NCBI RefSeq assembly: GCF_003576645.1
Contig: NC_044924.1
Coordinates: 25,509,757 to 25,573,756, forward strand
Origin: Ipomoea triloba
Taxonomy: Eukaryota; Streptophyta; Magnoliopsida; Solanales; Convolvulaceae
Direction: 5' to 3'
DNA length: 64,000 bases
This document shows, piece by piece, positions 24,689-35,559 of this stretch (its first letter is position 1; each line of letters starts with the position of its first letter). The notes beneath the pieces are model-generated. The model was given only the letters and a program-made list of their open reading frames with translations. It had not been told where the DNA came from and did no database searches. A program made the translations under genes and the position numbers.

Positions 24689-25523
24689 GAGTTAATTCTC
24701 AAAATGGTCATATGATTATGACCTTTTTTTTTTCTTCAAATTGGTCCTATGACTTTTAATTGTCCCCAAATTGGTTCTTAGACTATTGAAATTTAACTAT
24801 TTAAGTCATATTAGTCCTCTGTTAGCATTGGCGTCAAGTTGACGTTAAAATGGGTAGCAAAACGGGAAAATTCATCTCATATACTCTATTTTAATCATAT
24901 TAGGACTCTATTTTCGCATATTGCGAAACTTTTTAGTAAAAATTAGGTATTCCTCTCCTAATAAAAATTAGGTCTAACTCAATGACCAAATATGCAACTT
25001 TTCCTAATAAAAATCTAATATTTTTATCATAATATTTTTCTTTTTCTTTTATATCATGTTCATTTCCTTATTATAATGCCTTAGAAAGGGGAAATAATAT
25101 TAAAAAGAGTAAGAAATTAAAATTATTATGATAAAATGATAAATTTTTATTAGGAAAAATTGCATATTTGGTCCTTAAGTTATACCTAATTTTTATTAAG
25201 AAACCAACTTGTTCATTACATTACAAACATAATTAGGAAGTATTTTTTATCGCATTTTGAGGAGAGAAAGATCTAATTTGTACCAAAAAGCTTCACAATA
25301 TGCGAAAATGGAGTCGTAATATAATTAAAACATAGTAGATGAACTAAATTTCTCATTTTGCCCTCCATTTTAATGTAAGCCAACTTGACGCCAATGCTAA
25401 CGGAGTACTAATATGGCTTAAATTTCAATAGTCGGATGACCAGTTTGGGTGTAATTGAAAGTCATAAGACCAATTTGGGAAAAGATCATAGTCGGAAGAC
25501 CATTTTGGGCCGGGAATTAACTC
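24689..25523. mobile_element. Mutator-like foldback with perfect 9-bp TSD
   Basis: The arms start gagttaattctcaaaatggt and end with the inverted gggaattaactc. The 9-bp duplication ttcacatta lies at 24680-24688 and 25524-25532. It is 835 bp long and non-coding, with termini resembling the foldbacks at 10788 and 33807. Confidence 0.93.
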
Positions 25524-25699
25524 TTCACATTATCAAAACTAAAAATTGAACTTTATACGAAGTTTTAGATTTTGATTGAACTCGATAAATTATTGGTTCG
25601 AATATTTTTTTTAGTTATGTTATATCGTAAATCGTAATATGAGTCTGGTACATATATTGGATATTGACATTTCACATATATTATAATGGGAAAAGGAAC

Positions 25700-26500
25700 T
25701 GTTAGGGAAATTAATGTATAGTTTTTAATTGGCAATTTATTTGTTAATTAAGTGGTCTAATTAATTATGCATAAGATATAGTTTTTAGTGTTGTTTATTT
25801 GCATGGGATGAGTGGCTCATGTTTATTCAAGCAAAAATGTCAGAGATGAGAAAATCAAGGCAAGATGTAATTGAGTGACTTACCTTGAATTGAGGAGATC
25901 AAATACAGGGAAGGAGCTCAAAAGTTCAAGTATAAATAGAGCTGAAGCTTCAGAGGTTTAAGGGTTGATTTCACTAAAAAGATCGCCAAAGTTCCCTGCT
26001 GTTTTAACATTAAAGATCTACTGTTTTAGCCTTAGCCTACTGCTTTAATATGTAAAGTCTATTATACTGATACAGACTCAAGATCATTGTAGTATGGCTT
26101 CTTAGACTAGTTTTGTGCTGTTGTCATGTTTACGATATCAAGTGGAAGACTTGTTGATTGGCCCGGGAAACCTGAAGAAGTTGACACACTACCAACTCAG
26201 GAGATGGTGATGTTTGTAGGTGTAATAGATTAGGCCATCATGGAGGATGGATATCTGGTGAACCTTGTAACATATTTGATCATCTAGTGGAGTTGGGTTT
26301 CACCTTTGTGTGGCCCCGCAAATGTAGGAGAAGGTGCTTCGAACTGCGTGAACATATCTTGGTCCATTTATATTTCCTGCACTGTTTTTTATTTTTTATT
26401 GTTTCTAATACAGTGATAAATACAGTCGATTAATTTGTTTTAAAAAACAAAGTAGGAACCAAGTAGGATATCACCTGCATTCAAGATTCACAATCTGTCA
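25700..26500. mobile_element. Solo LTR (801 bp) with perfect TSD
   Basis: The sequence from TGTTAGGGAAATTAATG to CACAATCTGTCA is flanked by the 5-bp direct repeat ggaac (25695-25699 and 26501-26505). The TG...CA ends plus a 5-bp duplication fit an LTR left by recombination between two LTRs. There is no internal domain or second copy in the window; the family is unassigned. Confidence 0.78.
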
Positions 26501-26855
26501 GGAACGATTTGGTCTCTCACTCGTTGTTGAACTGCCAATGTGTTAGGAATAAAATTGTAATAGTTTTGATGAGCCAAATTGTAATTTTAGAAATCCCCTA
26601 TTTTATTTTTAGAGTGTAGGGAGTTGACTCGAAAGACATGTTCATGACATTAGATTGGTTTGAATTATTGTGTTATAGAGTCCATTATGTCATGAGACTT
26701 GTAATTCGTTTGCTTCCACTATACACATGAGTATGTGTGATCCAATGCACAAGATCTAGATTATTTATGCTAAAAGGCTAGAGTTTGAATCCTATGAAGA
26801 ACATTTTAGCTCTGAAAACCAAGGAGTGGAGCTAGTTTGCCACGACCGAACTCAG

Positions 26856-29800
26856 TGTTAATAATGTTATGTTTATATCTTGTGACAATATTTTATATTG
26901 TATGGTTTTGAGTTTAGTGGCTGATGTTTAGTCAATAGTTAGTTCCCTTTAGAGTAGGAGTGTTTCAAGTTTGCTCTTGTATAGGGACTCTGTAACTGAA
27001 TCAATCAACATTGGCTACGCTCATCTGGTATCAGAAGTTAGGTTCGAAACCCTCCCGCTTCTTTCCCTACCTTCACGCCCGTAGCCGATGTCTACCCCTA
27101 CCGATGGTGCGCTCACCCCCGCCCTCGCCGTTCCCACATTGCCGGCGACCAATCTCTCGGCTAGCCACCACTGTATCTCCATTAAATTAACCTCTAGGAA
27201 CTACCTTTATTGGCGTACACAGATTATGCCCTTTCTCCGCAGCCAAGGCCTCGTCGGCTATCTGGATGGATCGTTGCCGTGCCCTCCGCCGACCATCGCC
27301 GCGAGTGCATCCACCGCTGCAACACCACCGACGTGCGTTCCGAACCCGGACTATCTCCCTTAGATTCAGCAAGACCAGGCAATCCTGTGGCTGATCGTGT
27401 CTTTGCTCACAACCGAGGTCATGTACCTCGCCGTCGGCAAGGAGACGTCGCGGGCTGTATGGGAGTCGATCACCGCCGCGTTTGCGTCAACTTCCCGGTC
27501 GCGATGCTTGAGCCTCCTAGACCAGTTCCAGACCTTGAGACAAGCCAATCTCACGCCTGCTGAGTATCTTGGCCAGGCACAGGTTCTTGTCGAAGCTCTC
27601 TCGCTCGCTGGACGCCCTCTATCTCCGGATGAGCAGATTCTATATGTTCTCCGAGGGCTGAGGCCGGAGTACCGAGCGATGGCGAGCTCTCTGACCACTC
27701 CGAGCACCCCAGTATCCCTTGCGCAGCTGGCTGATCATTTGTAGGCGCAAGAATTCATTCAGGCGGACGACTTCGCCGTGGCCGATTCATCGTCGACGCA
27801 AGGGAATCCATCTGCCTTTTACGTAGGTCGTGGTCGAGCCGGCAATGGTGGACGGCAATCCTCTTCTGGACGCGGGGGCCGCAACGGCCGTGGTCGGAAC
27901 GGCGTTCCTCGCTGCCAGATCTGTAGGGCGAACGGTCACAACGCTGTGACATGCTACAAGCGCTACGACGATCGGCCGACTGTGCATGCGCATGCGACGT
28001 TTCCGGGCGAATCTGCGGCACCGACGTCAACTGAGGCGTGGTACCAGGATACTGGAGCCTCCACCCACGCCACGCCTGATGCACAGATGATGGATCATGC
28101 AGATCATTATACTGGGAATGATGTGCTCAAAGTTGGTAATGGCGTAGGTTTGGATATTTCTAGTGTTGGTAGCACGGTTATTCCTTGTGCGTTGCACAAT
28201 TTCCAAATGTCTAGTATTCTTCATGTCCCTCAATTATCTATTCCTTTATTATCTCTCCATCGATTTACTAATGAAAACAATGTCTTTTTTGAATTTCATA
28301 AAGATTTGTTTTTTGTGAAGGACTGCACAACCCGGGCAATTCTTCTTAGGGGGCTACTGTCGGCGGGCTATACCGTTTGTTGCTGCCCCGGAGTCATAAT
28401 GCATTTGTTTCCGCCTGTGCCTCTTCTGCTGTCTGGCACCAGCGTCTTGGTCATCCACACAATCAAGTCCTACATCGTGTCCTGAAAGATTGTCCTGTCA
28501 CAGCAAATAAAATTAATTCTTTAAAAGATTGTATTTCTTGTCATCTTGGGAAATCATCCTGGTTTCCGTTATATAGAGTTACAAGCAGTAGCAAAAATGT
28601 ATTAGATTTAATTTATACGGACATTTGGGGTCCGTCGCATGTTATTTCCTGTTCTGGGCATCGTTATTTTGTACTTTTCGTGGATGACTGTACTCGATTC
28701 ACCTGGTTTTATCCCTTACGGATAAAATCGGCGGACATATATAAAATTTTCAATTTATTCCGGGCAATGGTAGAACGGCGGTTTTCGCGTTCTATCAAAG
28801 CCATCCAGTCCGACTTAGGAGGAGAGTATCATCACTTACATTCTATTTTTGAAACTCTTGGAATTATACATCGTCAATCCTGCGCTTATACCCATGAACA
28901 AAACGGGAGGGTAGAGCGGCGCAACCGTCACGTTGTTGAAACAGGCCTTGCCCTATTCGCTAAAAGTTCCACCCCGATAAAATTCTGGGATTACGCTTTT
29001 GAAACTGCAACTTACCTGATAAATTGTTTACCATCTGCTGCTCTCTAGTTTAAAAGCCCCTATTTCCAGTTATATGAAACCCACCCTCCATATACCTTCC
29101 TCCGCGTCTTTGGTTGGCGTTGCTATCCATATCTCCGTCCCTATAACCGTCATAAAATTGAGTATCAGTCAGCTCCATGCATCTTCTTAGGTTACCCAGT
29201 TTCATATAGGGGATACCGTTGCCTAGATCCTAACACTGGAAAAATCTTTATCTGCCGCCATGTGCGATTCGCTGAGCATATTTTTCCTTTTGCTATACAG
29301 GGATCAATACAATCCAACACTACATCTGCGTCACCCGACACACCATGGGCAACAGGTCCAGTTCTCACTCCTACACAGCCGTTACCACCTTGTGTTACTC
29401 CTCTAGCAGATACTTCGGCCATAGATCCCGAACTAGGTCAACCATCACCATCAGCTACTCAGTCAGATACATAGGTGTCCACATCCTCTGCTGAGATTAC
29501 CACGACGCCCGGTCCACATCAAGATGGTGGTCATGCAATGCGAACGCGCCGCAAGACTCGGGGTACAGGCGAGCAGTTCTATGCCTTACATACCGCTACT
29601 GATCCTACCTGCTACTCTCAGGCCATTGGACATCCACACTAGAGAGATGCGATGGATCAGGAGTTTAATGCGTTGTTGCATAACAATACGTGGAAGTTAG
29701 TTCCAGCCACTCCTCACATGAATATTATAGGGCGCAAGTGGGTCTTCCGTACCAAGTACAAAGCTGATGGAACTATTGATCGGTACAAAGCGCGCCTCGT

Positions 29801-31319
29801 CGCTAAAGGGTTTAATCAAGTCGCTGGTGAAGATTTCTTCGACACATTTAGTCCGGTAGTAAAACCTACTACTGTTCGGCTCCTATTATCTCTTGCTATT
29901 TCACAATCCTGGACACTCCGGTAGTTAGATGTCCATAATGCCTTTCTTAATGGCCATCTACCAGAGACAGTGTATATGAAACAACCGCCGGGTTATGAAG
30001 ATTCCCTGCATCCGGGACATGTCTGTCACCTTCAGCGTTCGCTATATGGGCTCAAACAAGCCCCTCGTGCCTGGTTTAAACATTTAAATGATTTCTTGGT
30101 CAAAACGAGCTTCTCCTCATCCAAAACCGATGTTTCTCTATTTCACTATACAGCTGGAGACTCACGGGTTTTTCTACTGGTCTACATCGATGATATACTT
30201 ATGATGGGTAACGACGCTGGCTTAATTGAGTCATTGCTCCTCCAGATGTCTACTACTTTCAAGATCCGAGACCTGGGCACACCTAGCTTTTTCCTAGGCA
30301 TTGAGATGTTGGCTTATAGGGATGGTTTCTTACTCTCTCAGAAGCGCTACATGCTTGATATTCTGGCTTGGGCCGGTATGTCGGAGTGCAAAGCCCTAAC
30401 CACGCCTGCCACAGTATCTCCGTCAGGTCTATCTACTCCAGAACTCTTTGACAATCCTACGCAGTACCGTCGCATTGTAGGTGCTCTACAGTATCTTACC
30501 ATCACGAGGCCTGATCTCGCCTTCTCAGTCAATCGCCTTTGTCAGTTTATGCATGCACCAACTGCTGAACACTAGGATCTACTTAAGCGGGTTTGTCGCT
30601 ATGTTAAGGGTACACTAGACTTGGGTCTCCATCTCACTCCGTCTTCACGCACTACAATCCATGCGTATTCTGATTCAAATTGGGCCGGATGTCCGATTAA
30701 CAAAAAATCCACTAGTGGCTATGCAGTTTTTATTGGTGGTAATCTCGTCTCGTGGGTCTCCCGGAAGCAGCGCACAGTTGCTCGTTCGTCTACCGAGGCT
30801 GAGTATAAGGGCTTAGCAGATGTCGCTGTTGAGGTTACGTGGTTGGTTTCGTTACTAAATGAACTTCGGCTCCACTCAGGGCAACCAGCAACGCTTTGGT
30901 GTGATAATCTCGGTGCTACTTACCTGGCTGCTAATCTTGTTTTCCATGCCAGGACTAAGCATGTAGAGATTGACTATCACTTCGTCCGAGACAAGGTTGC
31001 TTCAGGAGATTTGGTTGTTAATTTTGTTTCCACTCAAGATCAGCTGGCGGATATCTTCACCAAACCGCTGCCAGCGCGCCGTTTTCAGTCTCTCCGCTCC
31101 AAGCTCAATGTTGTTGCCTATCAACCTTGTGCTTGAGGGGGCGTGTTAATAATGTTATGTTTATATCTTGTGACAATATTTTATATTGTATGGTTTTGAG
31201 TTTAGTGGCTGAGTTTTAGTTAATAGTTAGTTCCCTTTAGAGTAGGAGCGTTTCAAGTTAGCTCTTGTATAGGGACTTTGTAACTCTGTAACTGAATCAA
31301 TCAACATTGGCTACACTCA
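26856..31319 (+). mobile_element. Full-length Ty1-copia retrotransposon with 168/176-bp LTRs
   Basis: The 5' LTR is 26856-27023 and the 3' LTR 31144-31319; both start TGTTAATAATG. By eye they differ at about seven positions, and the 3' copy has an 8-bp tandem insertion. TGGTATCAGA (27026-27035) is a Met-initiator primer-binding site two bases after the LTR; gagggggcg before 31144 is the polypurine tract. The flanks (ctca before, ctcat a few bases after) give only an imperfect target duplication. The coding region is described separately. Confidence 0.93.
27088..31136 (+). pseudogene. Copia gag-pol polyprotein with seven TAG stops and one frameshift
   Basis: Domain order: Gag (from MSTPTDGALTPALAVPTLP), zinc knuckle CQICRANGHNAVTC, protease (WYQDTGAST), integrase zinc domain (HQRLGH, later CISC), integrase core (TDIWGP, QSDLGGEY, NGRVERRNRH), reverse transcriptase ([32 protein letters not shown]), RNase H (SDSNWAG, ARSSTEAEYKGL, DQLADIFTKPL). 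In-frame stops, all TAG, lie at 27361, 27742, 29046, 29472, 29640, 29922 and 30573. Where the family residue is clear they replace Gln (CAG) or Trp (TGG). A one-base loss near 28367 shifts the frame at the GLYRL block. Otherwise the frame is continuous, so decay is recent and mostly by point mutation. Confidence 0.93.
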
Positions 31320-33171
31320 TCCTCATGAAGTCAATATTTTAGTCCAGGGAGGAACTCATGGAGCTAGTTGTGGAGCAAGTCAAGCTCTACAAGAGCTATT
31401 CAAGGTCAAGAAGTCAAAGCGGAGGAAGTCTTGAAGCACTATCTCTACACCATACGCTAAACAATGCAATAAAGGAACAAATATATTATCTTTGTGATGT
31501 TGACTAAATGAGTTGATATGGAGCATTTGTTAAAGACTTGAGTATACTATTTATTAGTTTAGTGTTCAAATCCCATAAGTAACGTTTTAGTTATCTTGGA
31601 CTAAGTTTGGGAGCTAGTTGGCACAACCAAGCCTTTTGGAGCAACTTTGACAAGGTTTTTATGCGCGTGATCAACACTATCTCTACTACACGCGTGAAAT
31701 CTATTTTGGAGCATGTTATGGAGCAACATCAAGTGGAACTTACACTTAGCCATTTTTCAAGTCTCATATATATTTACAAATTACAAGGTCCAGTACGTGA
31801 AGCCATGAACCAGAAGAAATTTGAAGACGGTGATTTTTTGAAGATCATTGTTTATACTCAAGCAAGAATCACCCGAAAAATATTTTGAAAGATCAACTTG
31901 CCAATATCAAATCAAGAATGCAACAAAGTCAAAAATATCAAACTCTGAAGAATACAAAAGTCCATAATATCATGCTGAGAAGGCAACAAAGTCAAAAATT
32001 GGAGGATACAAGTTTCAAGATCAATCAAGCCGAATTAGAAGACTTTGTGAGCAATTTGCAAAATTACCAGCGGCATTAAATGTTGCAGATCAAATTGGAG
32101 AAGCTATCAGATCAAATTGGCAAAGTTATCAGATCAAATTGGCAAAGTTATCAGATCAAATTGGTAAAGTTATCAGATCAACAGTATGGTCATTAAATGA
32201 AGAGGTATGACCATCAAGATCAAATTGGCATGACCAATCAGATCAAGTGAACGTTCAAAATTTGAATGTTCATAACGGGCAAATAATTCTTTGAATTATA
32301 AAAAGTCCAGGAAGACTTGAAGACAAGTATGAGATCTAAGAAAACAAGAGGAATAGAGGCATTACAGCACTACGAACTAAACGGTGAAAAACGACAAGTG
32401 GTAATACTGAGTGGTGAATACAATCAAAATACAAAGTGCTGAGATATTGAGCTATACACGAGAGAAATTCAAGTCTTAGAAACGAAATTTTTATTTCTTA
32501 CAACAACATCTCTATTGAGTGTAGAAAGGAGTGTAGCTATGTGCGAGACACTCGGGGAACTAAGTGTAGCTTTGTGCGAAACACTTGATTGGAGTGTAGC
32601 TTTGTGCGAGGCGCTCGGGAGCTTATCTTTGTGCGAGGAGCTCGTGATTGAGTGTAGCTTTGTACGAGACACTTAGGAAGTGCTTGTGTAGCACTGGTGT
32701 TTCACTATTTGTATCTGGGCGAACGAGATAATGGAATTCCCTCCTTGGAGTGAAAGGAGAAGAGTGGACTAGGTGGATTATACCACCTCTGAACCACTAT
32801 AAATCTTCGCCTCTCTTTACTTTACAACACTTTACATTATTTGCATATTTGACTCACTAACCCTTTCATACTGTGTTGATTTATACATCTGGGTTTGTGT
32901 GTTCCCACGTTCGCATGTGCTTCAAACTTTGCATATATATATTCTTTGAGCTATTTCAAGGCATTCCAACGTGTTGCATGTGGATTATCTCTTCAGTTTT
33001 ACGTAACTTTTATTTATAGCACTTTACCGTACGATATTCCGCTATGCATTTCAAGTTGAATTTATTCACTTGAAATTACTTTTATTGAAGTGTTATAAAG
33101 TTTTTAATTGTTAGAAAAGTCTATTCACCCCCCCCCCCTCTAGACTTTTCACCACCCAATCGGGACCAACA

Positions 33172-33797
33172 CAATGTAGTCCTTCGGTTCCAATTTCAAC
33201 TAATTTGGTCCTCTAATTAATTTAATGTTGGTCAAATAAGACCTTCTGACGAGAAGCCGGTGATGACCCCGATTTAACATGGGCATTTTTGTCATTTCTT
33301 GTATTCGGCTCTCTTCATACCAATCGCTGAACGAGAAGTGTCGTCATTGACTCCATCTATAGTAACTAAGCGTAGCCCTATCTCTTGAGAAACGACCAAA
33401 ATCGAAGAAATTGAAGAATCCAAGGAGCAACACCATGACGAGTAGGAGGATTAATGAGTTTGTTGTGACGCCAAATTGTAAGTATTCAAACTTTTAGATT
33501 TTTTTTCTTCGAAGATTAGGTTTTTGATGGTTTAGCTTTTATGTATATGTTGTACATTGAAAGCTAAGGTTTTTGTCAATTTAATACTTGTTGCTTTTGG
33601 GCTTTTTTGATTCGTTTAGCTTTTTGTCAATTTAATATTAGCTTTCGAAGATTAGGTTATACCTTTCTGCTGTTAGGTTCACCAATGCAGGTAGTATAGT
33701 GTTTGTTTATGATTGTTGTTTGGGGGGGACCCGTTTTTGTCTAATTGTTCTTTAGTTTGTATAAACATACCTTTAAATAATTATATAAATGGTACAT
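33172..33797. other. Sequence between solo LTR and foldback
   Basis: No complete gene. The left part (ccttcggttccaatttcaac, then taatttggtcctctaatt) looks like one arm of a foldback without a visible partner. Around 33435 there is a short ATG-led stretch. Later sequence is T-rich. Confidence 0.35.
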
Positions 33798-33806
33798 TTC
33801 ACTAAA

Positions 33807-35278
33807 GAGTCAATTCCTTTTTTGGTCCTAGACTTATAGTGGCAAAGACAATTTTAGTCCTCCATAAAAAAATCAGACAATTTGTGGACACACTTATTGT
33901 GACGGGGACAATTTTAGTCCTCCGTCTATTATCTCGTTAGTTGACTGTTTAAATGAGGGGCATTTATGTCAAATTAGCAAAATTCAAGCAGTTTTTGACC
34001 CAGGCTTAACCGTGGGCGACCTCCTCATCCGCAACAATAGGCGACGACGGTGGTATATTTTTTCGACATGATCTTCTCCTCCGACCGAGGCTTTGCAACT
34101 GGCAACTTCCTCACCCTCTTGTCTCTCTGTACCTCGCTCTCCAGCATGGGTTGTTTCTCCCTCGACGAAGCTTAGGGACGAATAGAGCTACGGCAGCAGC
34201 TCCGACAATGGTGTCCCCTAATCTCCCTTTTCCCGGCGAGGCAGAGCTCTCTGGCGGCAGCGCGAGCGGTCCATTTCGGCGGTTGAGGCAGAATCGTGAG
34301 AGCTTCCCTCCTCTAGTTTCGACGATGCAAGGTAGCAACGACAGGGTTGGAATCTTTGGTAGGTTCAGCAGATCGACTGTAGCAGCGGCATGGACTCCTC
34401 GATGGCGAACAGTGGCGGCGTCTCCCTCCTCTGTTTCTAGTTGTTCTTCTTCTCGACGAAGGCTTCAGCGAACAGAGGATGAAGGCAGCTTCATGATGGA
34501 TTAAAAGATGGATTAGAATGACTAATAAGGTAATTATCTGTTTATTTATGGTGAAGATTGAATGGATTATAGGTTAATGAAGATTAATTAAGCAACGCAG
34601 CAACGCCACCCGCATTCACTCGCACCCCTTTCTGCAAAATTAGTAAAAATAAATCAAAGAAAAAATAACCACCACCCCAATCCAACCCAAAGAACCTAGG
34701 AAAAACAAAACCAATCCATCCCAATCTCCGGAAAAAACTAGAAAAATTTGTCGACATAGATCGACCCATCGGAATCCATGAAGTGCCGATTCCATTCTTT
34801 TGTGTGGATGGGATCAGTTGACCCCCAGAATTTCACAAAATAACACAGCTCCAATTCTAGAGCATATGGGAGTATTAAATCTTTAGAAAAGATTTTAAAA
34901 AAAAATCTCCAGAAAAGAACTTACCGAATAAAATGAAGAAATCCTCAAGTTCTTTGTCAAACCTTGCACGGCCTAAATCGGATCGGAGAAGAAGCTGAAT
35001 CTTCCCTGCCGGCACCGCAAACTCAAACAGATGCACCTAGATATGCTTTGTGAAATCTGCAATGAAGAACATAGCACCCAGGATGAAATAAAAAGGAAGA
35101 GATATAGTGAAATGACAAATTTGCCCTCTCTCAAACGGCCATCTAATGGGGAATATAGACGGAGGACCAAAATTGTCCCCGTCACAATAAGTGTGTCCAC
35201 AAATTGTCTGATTTTTTTATGGAGGACTAAAATTGTCTTTGCCACTATAAGTCTAGGATAAAAAAAGGAATTGACTCT
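33807..35278. mobile_element. 1.47-kb Mutator-like foldback with GC-rich core
   Basis: The ends gagtcaattccttttttggt and aaaaggaattgactct are inverted, with arms of about 130-140 bp. The perfect 9-bp duplication ttcactaaa lies at 33798-33806 and 35279-35287. The core at about 34010-34500 is much richer in GC than its surroundings and open in several frames (for example 34151-34504, ending SRRRLQRTEDEGSFMMD), which might be a captured host fragment. No family was recognised in it. Confidence 0.88.
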
Positions 35279-35559
35279 TTCACTAAAACTTGACTTTATT
35301 TTAACATATCAAATTTGTCTTATTTAAATGCTTTGTATTGATAATATTTTATTTGTTTATTAGATACTAATTCCATTCCTTCCCATATGGATGCCACGTT
35401 TGAATAACAATCATCCTCAATGACCCGCTGTTTGATGGTTGATTTTGACAATGCTTTTTTATCTACAGAAACAATTGCATCTTTAAACAATGGTAAGTTT
35501 GTTAAATCTTTTTATGCTTACTTTTGAATTTTTCTAATTATTGGAACTTATTTAGGTCA

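Larger units (their letters stand above)
26541..33171. mobile_element. 2.2-kb solo LTR, split by a copia element
   Basis: The left part is 26541-26855 and the right part 31320-33171. Ends are TGTTAGGAATAAAATTG and CGGGACCAACA, with a perfect 5-bp duplication caatg at 26536-26540 and 33172-33176. The ends match those of the LTR at 39389 (shared agtctattca, C-run, tctagacttt, cgggaccaaca). The right part has a 22-bp repeat (atcagatcaaattggcaaag, about four copies at 32082-32178) and about five copies of a 35-40-bp unit containing gtgtagctttgtgcgag (32520-32672). Confidence 0.85.

Noticed and set aside
27210..28084. Long open frames in other frames and on the opposite strand over the copia gag region
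   Set aside because: They are shadows of the GC-rich gag frame, with no family resemblance or start context.
27361..30575. Programmed TAG readthrough or a reassigned stop codon in the copia element
   Set aside because: Host genes and other elements in the window show no such use, a frameshift is also present, and a methylation-decay origin explains the TAG bias more simply.
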